Source: an uncultured Haloferula sp.
GTDB taxonomy: Bacteria > Verrucomicrobiota > Verrucomicrobiae > Verrucomicrobiales > Akkermansiaceae
Length of the DNA: 7,432 bases
Assembly (NCBI GenBank): GCA_946481625.1
Contig: CAMLOZ010000159.1
Location: forward strand, 1 to 7,432
Direction of reading: 5' to 3'
This document shows positions 1 to 6,717 of this stretch, piece by piece. A model generated the notes under the pieces. That model did no database searches. It saw only the letters and a program-made list of their open reading frames with translations, and was not told the origin of the DNA. The number at the start of each line of letters is the position of its first letter. The first letter of the stretch is position 1. Both the position numbers and the translations under genes were made by a program.

Positions 1-555
1 CATCGCCGAAATCAACTCCACTTTCCAGTGCTGCAAGGTCTGCGGGACCTCGGCGCGCGCGCGGGCAAAGGCCTCCACCAGCGCCGGATCCACCGCCGCC
101 GTGTCCGCCACCGGCAGCGCGAGTGAAAGCTCCTTCTTCCCCGGATAACACCCGTCGGCGCAGGCCATCCAGGTCGCGGTCGCCTTAAGGTCCACACGCG
201 TCACCCCCAGTTTCTCCGGCGGCGTGATCTCCACCATCAGCAGCACGTCCCGCTCGAAGCCGTGCACCGGATGGATCGCCATCATGCTCTGTTCCGGATA
301 GGGCCACTGGATCGGCCCGGCGGTAAAGCCATCCGGCAATTGCCACGCCAGCTTCACCGGCACCCCGGCGATCCCCGGATTCCGCCAGTAGGTATGAAAG
401 CCCTCGTGATGATGGATCTTCAGTCCCACGGTGAAGGTCTTCCCCGCCGTGATCGCCGTTTGCTCCGACACCAGTTCCACCTCCACGCCCTTCGTTGCCT
501 CCGGTGCCGCAAATGCGGAACCAAGCGTCAGGATCAGGGCAAGCAACGGCTTCAT
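1..555 (-). CDS. DsbD-like thiol:disulfide interchange protein, N-terminal part (partial, runs off left edge)
   Basis: The frame is open from an ATG at 555 to the window edge (185 codons) and the 3' part is missing. The protein starts with a short signal peptide (MKPLLALILTLGSAFA, likely cut near residue 16-17), so this part should act outside the cytoplasmic membrane. Residues about 25-150 resemble the DsbD/ScsB alpha domain: HTYWRNPG at 54-61, the WPYPE segment at 84-88, and a CADGC cysteine pair (Cys132, Cys136) followed by YPG. In that family such a Cys pair passes electrons from a membrane thiol-redox domain to periplasmic partners. The transmembrane and thioredoxin domains would lie beyond the left edge and cannot be seen, so a shorter DsbD-alpha-only protein is possible. 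No Shine-Dalgarno sequence precedes the ATG. It lies 159 bases downstream of the OlsB-like gene on the same strand, behind a heptamer-repeat hairpin, so it may be a separate transcription unit. Confidence 0.82.
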   Translation of the reverse strand, partial: MKPLLALILTLGSAFAAPEATKGVEVELVSEQTAITAGKTFTVGLKIHHHEGFHTYWRNPGIAGVPVKLAWQLPDGFTAGPIQWPYPEQSMMAIHPVHGFERDVLLMVEITPPEKLGVTRVDLKATATWMACADGCYPGKKELSLALPVADTAAVDPALVEAFARARAEVPQTLQHWKVELISAM

Positions 556-611
556 CGCAGGCCCATCAACGTCGCGGGACCCGCCAGCCTGTCAAGGCGG
601 GCGGGCGGAAG

Positions 612-708
612 TTCCAAATTCCAAACCCTAAGATCCAAATTAAATCGACCAAGCCGGCAGGAAGGGCTCTTCCTTGGATCTTGGAATTTAGATTTTGGAG
701 TTTCTAAC
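612..708. repeat. Inverted pair of degenerate 7-base tandem repeats (intergenic stem-loop)
   Basis: The left arm reads in steps of seven from 612: TTCCAAA, TTCCAAA, CCCTAAG, ATCCAAA, TTAAATC. The right arm reads from 674: TTGGATC, TTGGAAT, TTAGATT, TTGGAGT, TTCTAAC. The arms are imperfect reverse complements with a perfect 9-bp core (630-638 with 674-682). A small apical hairpin AGGAAG-GGCT-CTTCCT sits at 659-674. The element is much more A+T-rich than its surroundings. It begins 6 bases past the stop of the OlsB-like gene and ends 57 bases before the DsbD-like start. It may act as a transcript end or processing structure, or be a dispersed repeat; the sequence alone does not decide. Confidence 0.7.
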
Positions 709-714
709 GCAGCG

Positions 715-1752
715 CTACGCCACCCTCCGCATTGCCGCCCGCATGAAGGAATCGTAGCCCGCCTCGCCCATGTAGCGCGCGAGCACCGCCGCCGGTGCCT
801 GGCGCAGGTCCACCAGCACCAGCGCGTCCAGCACGTCGGAGAAATCCGGATCCACGTTGAATTCCAGCAGCGTGGCGTTCAGCTTCAGGTACTGCCGCAG
901 CAGCACCGGCACGCCCTTGTGATCCGGTTCCGCGGCGGCCACCGCAGCCGACACTTCCTCGATCGATTGCAGGCAGGCGCTGATGCCCGAGCCCTCCGGT
1001 AGCCCGCCATAGGGATGCAGCGGGTGGACCCAGCGGGACATCGCCTCGTCCTGCCTCCGGTCGCGCAGGAAGCGCACGATCAAGTCCTGGGAGGCCGCCG
1101 TGTAGTCGCTCGAAATGCTCACCGGCCCGAAGAGCCGCGCATATCTCGGCCGCTCGGCCACGAAGCGCCCGATCCCCCGCCACAGCAGGGCGAGCGGGTG
1201 GATCGATTTCTGGTACTCCGGTGCGACGAAGGACCGTCCGAGTTCCAGCGCGGGCCGCAGGAAGTCCAGGAAGGGCTGCTCGAAGTGGAAGAGCGTGGAG
1301 GTATAGAGCGCCCCTGGTCCGCCTGCGGCGAGCAGCACATCGGTACAGCCCAGGCGATAGCCGCCGGCCACCTTCCCCGCCTCGCGGTCCCAGAGGAAAA
1401 GATGCAGGTAGCTGGCATCGAAGGGATCGAGATCGAGCGCCTTGCCGGTACCTTCGCCCACGGCGCGGAAGGCGACCTCGCGCAGGCGGCCGATCTCATG
1501 CAGGATCGCCGGGATCTCCCACGCGGCGGCAAGGAACACATCGAGCCGTCCTTGCGAAGCAAGAGGTCCGCGTTTCGCGAGCTGGGCGATCTCCGCCGAT
1601 ATCTCCACCGGATCGGCAGGTCCGGCGATGGGTTGGAAAGTAGGGTTCATGTCTGAATCGCATTCCAGCATGTCCGGCAGTGCTCGATTTCCCGAATCGA
1701 AGAAATCGCCGGGTTCATCGGTAGAAACGATGAAACAAATCTCCCTCATCAC
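715..1752 (-). CDS. OlsB/hemolysin-like GNAT N-acyltransferase
   Basis: The 345-residue frame has a C-terminal two-thirds that fits the GNAT-type acyltransferases related to L-ornithine N-acyltransferase OlsB (Acetyltransf_5 / COG3176). These enzymes move a 3-hydroxyacyl chain from acyl-ACP to the amino group of ornithine or a similar amino acid. Matching segments are LHLFLWDREAGKVAGGYRLG at 116-135, the family signature ELGRSFVAPEYQ at 170-181, LLWRGIGRFVAE at 189-200, LFGPVSIS at 207-214, and the late segment VPVLLRQYLKL (281-291) with DPDFSDVLDALVLVDL (301-316). The start is uncertain. GTG 1752 or ATG 1749 have a good ribosome binding site, but the first 34 residues do not look like the family and the DNA is only about 50% G+C there. 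ATG 1650 (MNPTFQ) gives a more typical 311-residue protein. The gene lies 46 bases after the PlsC-like gene, probably in one operon. The substrate is inferred, not shown. Confidence 0.85.
   Translation of the reverse strand: MMREICFIVSTDEPGDFFDSGNRALPDMLECDSDMNPTFQPIAGPADPVEISAEIAQLAKRGPLASQGRLDVFLAAAWEIPAILHEIGRLREVAFRAVGEGTGKALDLDPFDASYLHLFLWDREAGKVAGGYRLGCTDVLLAAGGPGALYTSTLFHFEQPFLDFLRPALELGRSFVAPEYQKSIHPLALLWRGIGRFVAERPRYARLFGPVSISSDYTAASQDLIVRFLRDRRQDEAMSRWVHPLHPYGGLPEGSGISACLQSIEEVSAAVAAAEPDHKGVPVLLRQYLKLNATLLEFNVDPDFSDVLDALVLVDLRQAPAAVLARYMGEAGYDSFMRAAMRRVA
1685..1734 (-). promoter_or_regulatory. Two perfect 7-bp stems in the 5' part of the OlsB-like frame
   Basis: Two perfect hairpins lie side by side. 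CGATTTC 1685-1691 pairs with GAAATCG 1702-1708 over a 10-base loop. TTCATCG 1714-1720 pairs with CGATGAA 1728-1734 over a 7-base loop. The first arm can also pair as CGATT 1685-1689 with AATCG 1695-1699, which excludes the longer stem. They lie between the well-placed ribosome binding site and the alternative start at 1650. They could be a structured mRNA leader or a chance property of the coding sequence. Confidence 0.4.
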
Positions 1753-1758
1753 GGTCGA

Positions 1759-1765
1759 TCCTCCC
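1759..1765 (-). promoter_or_regulatory. Ribosome binding site of the OlsB-like gene
   Basis: The minus strand reads GGGAGGA here, 6 bases before GTG 1752 and 9 bases before ATG 1749. It is the clearest Shine-Dalgarno sequence in the window and is the reason for giving the long start of the OlsB-like gene. The other complete genes here have none that is obvious. Confidence 0.65.
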
Positions 1766-1798
1766 GCGACGACATTCTCGTCACATGGACGGGGCGGC

Positions 1799-2599
1799 TC
1801 AGTAGCGCATCGCTAGCGTCCTCGCCCTCAACCACACGGCCGCGCTTGCCGCGTCCATCCCGCCGAGACTCCCGCGCTCCAGTTTCTCCGCCTTGCACCG
1901 CACCTTGTACCCCCGCATCGCCAGCAGCACCCGCGGCAGGAGCGCGGTCCGCACCATCGGATGAATGCCTCCCGCCAGATGAAACCACGGCGGCGTCTTG
2001 CCGAAAAACTTCACTGTCACGATCTCCGCGCCGGTCTTCGCCGCCAGCGCCGCGATGTGCGGAGACCACGCGCTCTCCTCCACCGCGCTGCCCTTCCAGT
2101 TCGCCACCTCACCCGAAGGAAAGACCGCGAGCAGCCCGCCCCCGCGCAAGTGATCGAGCGAGCGCTTCAGCACCACCGCGTTTTTCCGCGAGGCGCCTTC
2201 CGCCCCTAGGATCGAAAGCGGCAGCATCGACTCGCCCAGCACCGGCAGCTCCGCCGCCATCTCGTTCGCCATCAGGAGCGTGTCGCGCCGCCGCGCCATG
2301 CACAGCGCCCCCAAGGTCAGCGCGTCCGCCCCGCCGAAGGGATGATTCGCCATTACCACCACCGGCCCCGATTCCGGCACCGCTTCGGCAAATCCCTCCG
2401 CCGCCACCTCGAGCCCGAAGGCCCGCACCGCCGCCGCAAAACTCTCCCCCTCGCTCTCCGTTCCCTTGCGGAAGTTCACCCGCACCCGCGGCAGGCCGAG
2501 CAGCGCATCCAGAAAATGCCGCAGCCGCTCCCGCCCACCACCACCGCCCTCCAGAAACGGCAGCGCGGCTCGCAAATCGAATGGCTCCCGCTCCGGCAT
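1799..2599 (-). CDS. PlsC/OlsA-like lysophospholipid acyltransferase family protein
   Basis: This 266-residue protein fits the PlsC-type glycerolipid acyltransferases, which add an acyl chain from acyl-ACP or acyl-CoA to a hydroxyl of a lyso-lipid at the cytoplasmic membrane. Block I is NHPFGGADAL (85-94). The catalytic pair would be His86 and Asp92, spaced HX5D rather than the textbook HX4D, as in the HPLGGLDG-type branch linked to COG3176 proteins. The FPEGT-like block III is VFPSGEVANW (159-168). VVVMANHP (80-87) forms the usual hydrophobic strand before block I. ATG 2599 is the first ATG in frame with good family fit; a GAGG lies too close to it to be a clear ribosome binding site. The OlsB-like gene follows after 46 bases, in the same order as the two domains of bifunctional OlsF. 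The natural inference is acylation of a lyso-aminolipid such as lyso-ornithine lipid, though general phospholipid synthesis is not excluded. Confidence 0.85.
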   Translation of the reverse strand: MPEREPFDLRAALPFLEGGGGGRERLRHFLDALLGLPRVRVNFRKGTESEGESFAAAVRAFGLEVAAEGFAEAVPESGPVVVMANHPFGGADALTLGALCMARRRDTLLMANEMAAELPVLGESMLPLSILGAEGASRKNAVVLKRSLDHLRGGGLLAVFPSGEVANWKGSAVEESAWSPHIAALAAKTGAEIVTVKFFGKTPPWFHLAGGIHPMVRTALLPRVLLAMRGYKVRCKAEKLERGSLGGMDAASAAVWLRARTLAMRY

Positions 2600-2843
2600 G
2601 CCTCGCAGTCCACCGCACCCGCACCCGCGATCAAGCCTGCATTCGTGACGTCCTCGGCCCCTCCCGCCTTGACCGATCTGTAATCAGCGGCCGGTAAACC
2701 TGCTATGACAGGAGCCTTCACAAGCAGTCATTTTCCCATTGTTGCAAAGCGGCCGACGCCGTTTGTGGGAGACCAACCCAATTGACGCCGTGTCCCAATG
2801 CCGGCGTGGCGATCCCTTCCGGCTCGCGAACCCCCGACAACCC
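2600..2843. other. Divergent intergenic region
   Basis: These 244 bases separate the start of the PlsC-like gene (minus) from that of the secreted protein (plus), so promoters for both should lie here. I found no convincing -35/-10 pair in either direction. TTGCAA at 2742-2747 and TTGACG at 2782-2787 resemble -35 boxes but have no A+T-rich partner at the right distance. CTGCT 2700-2704 can pair with AGCAG 2724-2728, and ATGAC 2705-2709 with GTCAT 2727-2731, but these stems are short and mutually exclusive. No known riboswitch was recognised. Confidence 0.45.
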
Positions 2844-5800
2844 ATGAAACTCATATCTCCCGCGTTCAGCCCCTTGTTGGCAGCAGCGTTCTTCATTCCC
2901 GCGGCGGCAAAGGCCGCCGAACTCGCCTACGAAGGATTCGACTACCCCGTCGGTATCGCAAATACCACCGGCCAGCTCGGCGGCCACGGTTGGAACGGCG
3001 TCTGGCGCACCGTGAACAACGGCAGCGCCGATATCGTCAGCGGCAGCCTCCTGCCCGCCAGCGCTCCCGCAGGCTACGACCTCCGCGCGGTCGGCAATAG
3101 CTGCTTCCTGCCGAACAACCGCCGTGTCGGCCGCAGGGTCGATACCTCGCTCACCGGGCCCTTCGGCACCGCTGGCTACCGCGATGCCAACGGCCGCATC
3201 GGCGCGGATGGCAAGACCATCTACATCAGCTTCACCCAGCAGCCGAATGCCACCGGCTCCTACTACGAGTTCGAGTTCCATCGCGGCGATCTCGGAGACC
3301 CGGGCCGCATCGCCGGCGTCGGCAATGACCAGGGCGGCACCAACGTGAACCTGCGTGCTCCGAATGGCACCCACACCGTCATCGGCCCGGGCGATACCAA
3401 CGTGAACTTCTACGTCGTCCGGATCGACTTCAAGAACGGCAACGACGACGTCCGCGTTTACCGCAATCCCACCTCAGCCACCGAGCCCACATCCCCTACC
3501 CTGCTCAAGGAACTCGCCGCGGACATGTCCTTTGATGGCATCTCCTTCGGTGCCTTCGTCGGTAGCGGCCGCGTCGTGACGCACGATGAAGTCCGCCTCG
3601 GTGAAACCTGGGAAGACGTCACCGTCCCGCCGCCCGCGCAACCGGCCTTTGCCGAGCAACCGCATCCCACCACCAGCTATGCCGGCGGCACGGTCGTCCT
3701 GAAGGCCCGCGCCACCGGCCAGCCTCTGCCGACCTACCAGTGGTTCAAGGGCGTCGATCCCCTCATCGGCCAGACCGGCGCGACCCTCACCCTCGGCACC
3801 ATCCAAGCCGGCAATGCCGGCGCTTATCACGTGACCGCCACCAATACCGGCGGCGTGGCCGTTTCCAGCGATGCCCAGGTCAACGTGATCGCGGCACCCG
3901 CCGGTCTCCTTGCCTACGAAGGCTTCGACTACACCCCCGGCACCGGCAACCTGCCCGGCAAGCCCGGCGGCCTCGGCTGGGGTGCCCCGTGGACCAATGT
4001 GGACGCCGGCGGCGTGAATGTCCAAAGCGGCAACCTGCTCGCCGGGACCAACGGCCCCAATGGCTTCGACGACCAGTCGCTTGGAAACAGCGCCTTCACT
4101 CCGAATAACCAGCGCGATGGACGTCTTCTCGACACCACTCCCGGCGGCCGCCTAGGCTCCGCGGGATACATCGATGGCTCCGGCAATGTCGGTGCCGACG
4201 GCAAGACCATCTACCTCAGCTTCCTCCAGCAGCCGGATGGCACCTCGAAGTTCTACGAGTTCGAGTTCCACCGCGGCAATCTCGGCGACCCCGGCCGCAT
4301 CGGCGGCATCGGCAATGACACCGGCAATCCCACCGTGGCCCTCCGCACCGGCGGAACTACTACGCTTATCGGACCGGGCAGCACCGGCGTGAACCTCTAC
4401 GTCGTGCGCATCGATTTCAAACCGGGCAATGACGACGTCTACGTCTATCAGAATCCCGTCTCCGCCACCGAGCCGGCCGTCGCCACGCTCACGAAGATCG
4501 CAGCCTCGGACATGTCCTTCAACGGCCTCTCCATCGCAGCCTTCGACAGCGGGCGCACCGTGAAGCACGATGAAATCCGCGTCGGCCAGAATTGGTCGGA
4601 CGTGATCTTCGGCACCAGCCGCCGCGAACTCGTCTGGGTCGGCGATGGCACCGCCAACGAATGGAACCTCACCGCCCCGAATTGGACCGCCGGCAGCGGC
4701 AGCACCGCCTTCGTCGATGGCGATCCGGTGACCTTCGATGACACCGGCTCCGACACCCCCGCGGTGAATGTCACCACTTCGGTGAACACCGCTTCCCTCA
4801 CGGTGAACAACGAGCTCAACGACTACACGCTCGGCGGGGTGGGCACGATCATCACCTCCGGCGGTCTGGTGAAATCCGGAGCCGGTTCCCTGACCCTGAA
4901 TGGCACCGCCGATCTCAGCTCCGCGCTCGTCGTCAATGGCGGCGATGTGCAGCTCAACGGCACCTTCACCGGCGGCGGTGGCCTCAATGTGAACGCCGGT
5001 ACCACGACCCTCGCCGGCGCCAGCTCGCTCAATGGCCTCGTCAGCACCAATGGCAACCTGAGCATCACCGGCCCCACCGCCATCACCGGCGGCGCGCCCT
5101 TCGTCTGGATCGGGAATTTCCCCGGCGCGGATTCCACCATGACGATCGAAGCCGGCGGCTCCCTCACCATGACTGGAGCCCTCGCGGATTCCCTGGTCTT
5201 CGGCCGCGATGGCGGTAGCGGTGCCCTGATCCAGAATGGCGGCACCCTGACCTACAATCCCACGAATCGCGCCGAAGCCTACCTCGGTGCCAGCACCTCG
5301 CCCGCCACCACTGCTTCCTACACCATGAACGACGGGACCCTCGAGATGAGCGAGAAGCGCCTCGCCCTCGCCCTCGGCCCCGTCACCTCCCGTCTCACCC
5401 AGAATGGCGGCGCGATCCATGTCCGGCAGTTGGACCTCGGCAGTACCCTGCCCGCCGGTCCGGGCACCGGCATCCTCGATCTCACCGGCGGCGTCCTCAC
5501 CATCGGCGCGGGTGGCATCACCAGCGGGAGCGGCCAGTCGGAGATCAATCTCGGCCATGCCACGGTGGCCGCCGCCGCCGATTGGTCCTCCATTCGCGAT
5601 ATGACCCTGACCGGTACCGGTGGCAGCACCACCTTCGATACCTCCACCTTCGAGATCACCCTCGGCGGTTTCCTCTCGGGGGACGGCGGCTTGATCAAGA
5701 ACGGCACCGGCACCCTCGTGTTGAATGGCTTCAATGCTTTCACCGGTCCCCTCGCGGTGAATGCCGGCACGCTCGCGGGGATCGGCTCCATCGATAGCGA

Positions 5801-6611
5801 CCTGTCCTCCCTCACGGTGGCCTCGGGCGCCACCCTCGCTCCCGGAGATGGCGGCATCGGCTTCTTCTTCAGCGCCGCGGCGGCGGATCTCGCCAGCGGC
5901 TCCACCTTCGCTGTGGAGATCGATAGCTCGTTCACCACCTCGGACCAGTTGGCCGCGGCAAACGGGATCGATCTCACCGGCGCAAACGTCACCTTCACGG
6001 AGATCGGCACAGGCATCATTTCCGCCGGCACCGAGCTCGTCCTCATCGATTACTCCGGCGGCACCCGCACCGGCACCTTCACCGGCTACCCGGAAGGTGC
6101 CACGGTGGCGGCCGGGTCGAATACCTTCACCATCAACTACGCGAATGCCTCGCGCGTCACGCTCACCTCGACCACCGTCCTGACCCCCTATCAAGCATGG
6201 GCCATCTCGAAGGGGCTCGATGGCTCGCCCGGCAAGGACCCGGCCTTCGATGCCGATCCGGAGCAGGATGGCTTCTCGAACGGCTTGGAGTGGGTTCTCG
6301 GCGGTGATCCGCTCGCCGTCGATCAAACCCCGCTCGTCGCGGTCACTTCGGATGCCACCACCGGCATCACCCTGGACTTCACCCGCGAGGAAGCCTCGCT
6401 CGGCAACGTCACCCTGACCGTCGAGTGGGACACCGACCTCGGCGGCATCTGGACCTCGGTCCCGATCACCCAAGCCGGCGGCTCCCATCCGGGCGGCGTC
6501 ACCGTCGGCGTCAACCAAGCCGCCACACCGGATGCGGTGACTGTCAATATCCCCGCCTCGAACTCGGCCAACGGCCACCTCTTCGCCCGCCTCCGCGCGA
6601 CCATGCCCTGA
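2844..6611 (+). CDS. Large modular secreted protein: duplicated LAYEGFDY domains, Ig-like domain, autotransporter-associated beta-strand repeats
   Basis: The protein has 1255 residues and no recognised enzyme motif. ATG 2844 is chosen because it opens directly on a signal peptide (MKLISPAFSPLLAAAFFIPA, cut near 24-25); the frame is open further upstream but no signal peptide or start fits there. Domain A (27-260) and domain B (356-588) are copies of each other, sharing LAYEGFDY, GADGKTIY, YEFEFHRG, GDPGRI, VVRIDF and DMSF; a LamG-like jelly roll is my guess. Between them is an Ig-like domain (about 266-349, core Trp300, AGAYHVTATN) lacking the disulfide cysteines. Residues about 595-1110 are Gly/Thr-rich with beta-strand repeats of the PATR type, e.g. 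GGLVKSGAGSLTLNGT (673-688) and GGLIKNGTGTLVLNGFNAFTG (948-968, given here as a range with core GTGTLVLNG). The C-terminus (about 1114-1255) has an acidic DADPEQDGFSNGLEW segment and ends FARLRATMP. There is no outer-membrane barrel, PEP-CTERM or membrane anchor. It is probably extracellular or cell-surface; its function is unknown. Confidence 0.88.
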   Translation: MKLISPAFSPLLAAAFFIPAAAKAAELAYEGFDYPVGIANTTGQLGGHGWNGVWRTVNNGSADIVSGSLLPASAPAGYDLRAVGNSCFLPNNRRVGRRVDTSLTGPFGTAGYRDANGRIGADGKTIYISFTQQPNATGSYYEFEFHRGDLGDPGRIAGVGNDQGGTNVNLRAPNGTHTVIGPGDTNVNFYVVRIDFKNGNDDVRVYRNPTSATEPTSPTLLKELAADMSFDGISFGAFVGSGRVVTHDEVRLGETWEDVTVPPPAQPAFAEQPHPTTSYAGGTVVLKARATGQPLPTYQWFKGVDPLIGQTGATLTLGTIQAGNAGAYHVTATNTGGVAVSSDAQVNVIAAPAGLLAYEGFDYTPGTGNLPGKPGGLGWGAPWTNVDAGGVNVQSGNLLAGTNGPNGFDDQSLGNSAFTPNNQRDGRLLDTTPGGRLGSAGYIDGSGNVGADGKTIYLSFLQQPDGTSKFYEFEFHRGNLGDPGRIGGIGNDTGNPTVALRTGGTTTLIGPGSTGVNLYVVRIDFKPGNDDVYVYQNPVSATEPAVATLTKIAASDMSFNGLSIAAFDSGRTVKHDEIRVGQNWSDVIFGTSRRELVWVGDGTANEWNLTAPNWTAGSGSTAFVDGDPVTFDDTGSDTPAVNVTTSVNTASLTVNNELNDYTLGGVGTIITSGGLVKSGAGSLTLNGTADLSSALVVNGGDVQLNGTFTGGGGLNVNAGTTTLAGASSLNGLVSTNGNLSITGPTAITGGAPFVWIGNFPGADSTMTIEAGGSLTMTGALADSLVFGRDGGSGALIQNGGTLTYNPTNRAEAYLGASTSPATTASYTMNDGTLEMSEKRLALALGPVTSRLTQNGGAIHVRQLDLGSTLPAGPGTGILDLTGGVLTIGAGGITSGSGQSEINLGHATVAAAADWSSIRDMTLTGTGGSTTFDTSTFEITLGGFLSGDGGLIKNGTGTLVLNGFNAFTGPLAVNAGTLAGIGSIDSDLSSLTVASGATLAPGDGGIGFFFSAAAADLASGSTFAVEIDSSFTTSDQLAAANGIDLTGANVTFTEIGTGIISAGTELVLIDYSGGTRTGTFTGYPEGATVAAGSNTFTINYANASRVTLTSTTVLTPYQAWAISKGLDGSPGKDPAFDADPEQDGFSNGLEWVLGGDPLAVDQTPLVAVTSDATTGITLDFTREEASLGNVTLTVEWDTDLGGIWTSVPITQAGGSHPGGVTVGVNQAATPDAVTVNIPASNSANGHLFARLRATMP
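2922..3623 (+). repeat. Intragenic duplication, copy A (about 234 codons)
   Basis: This stretch encodes domain A of the secreted protein, from LAYEGFDY to GETWEDVT. It is repeated as copy B downstream with conserved blocks in the same order throughout. The DNA is also clearly related: for example GGCAAGACCATCTAC at 3210-3224 is identical to 4200-4214. The two copies are separated by the Ig-like domain, so the duplicated unit may have been domain plus linker. Confidence 0.9.
3909..4607 (+). repeat. Intragenic duplication, copy B (about 233 codons)
   Basis: This is the second copy of the LAYEGFDY domain, ending GQNWSDVI. Compared with copy A it loses the single cysteine of the protein (Cys87 of copy A sits in GNSCF; copy B has GNSAF) and has small length differences near the HDE motif. 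It leads straight into the beta-strand repeat region without a second Ig-like domain. Confidence 0.9.
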
Positions 6612-6631
6612 CCGGCAAGCCACCCCCTTGG

Positions 6632-6662
6632 TTCCGCTCGCGCTTGGGAGGCGGGAGCGGAA
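6632..6662 (+). terminator. GC-rich hairpin after the secreted-protein gene
   Basis: TTCCGCTC 6632-6639 is the exact reverse complement of GAGCGGAA 6655-6662, with a 15-base loop, starting 20 bases after the stop codon of the secreted-protein gene. No T run follows, so it is a 3' stem rather than a standard intrinsic terminator. Confidence 0.4.
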
Positions 6663-6670
6663 ACCGATTC

Positions 6671-6706
6671 AAGCCGGCGTGCTCCACCATGAAGCATGCC
6701 GGCTTT
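6671..6706. terminator. Probable bidirectional terminator between convergent genes
   Basis: AAGCCGGCGTGCT 6671-6683 pairs with AGCATGCCGGCTT 6693-6705: 13 base pairs with one G-T wobble and a 9-base loop. It lies between the convergent ends of the secreted-protein gene (stop 6611) and mscL (stop 6718), where a shared terminator is expected. The T tail is short on the plus side (TTT) and poor on the minus side, so efficiency is uncertain, but the long GC stem is clear. Confidence 0.7.
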
Positions 6707-6717
6707 GCGTATAGGAA

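Noticed and set aside
52..64. Alternating CG run as a Z-DNA or regulatory site
   Set aside because: It lies inside the coding region of the DsbD-like gene and encodes Ala/Arg codons with ordinary G+C-rich third positions.
552..566. A four-codon mini-ORF on the minus strand (ATG 566) whose TGA overlaps the DsbD-like ATG
   Set aside because: It has no ribosome binding site and is short enough to be chance; coupling cannot be argued from this alone.
590..595. TTGACA on the minus strand as a -35 box for the DsbD-like gene
   Set aside because: At 17-18 bases spacing the next hexamers (ACGTTG, CGTTGA) do not resemble a -10 box.
612..708. CRISPR array in the repeat element
   Set aside because: The units are 7 bases, degenerate, contiguous and inverted, with no spacers.
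262..1002. A 246-codon plus-strand frame crossing the DsbD-like and OlsB-like genes
   Set aside because: It is rich in Arg, His and Gln with no recognisable motif and runs antisense to two genes with clear family motifs and across the heptamer repeat.
1846..2697. A 283-codon plus-strand frame opposite the PlsC-like gene
   Set aside because: It is a Pro/Arg/Ser-rich low-complexity product typical of the antisense of G+C-rich genes; the opposite strand has convincing acyltransferase blocks.
2739..2843. Upstream extension of the secreted-protein gene to a TTG at 2739
   Set aside because: The added 35 residues are Arg-rich and would bury the signal peptide that begins exactly at ATG 2844.
4152..6623. 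An 823-codon open frame on the minus strand opposite the secreted-protein gene
   Set aside because: It is rich in Gly, Ala, Glu, Asp and Arg with no domain, and is the mirror of a G+C-rich, Gly/Thr-rich repeat gene whose biased third positions keep the other strand open.
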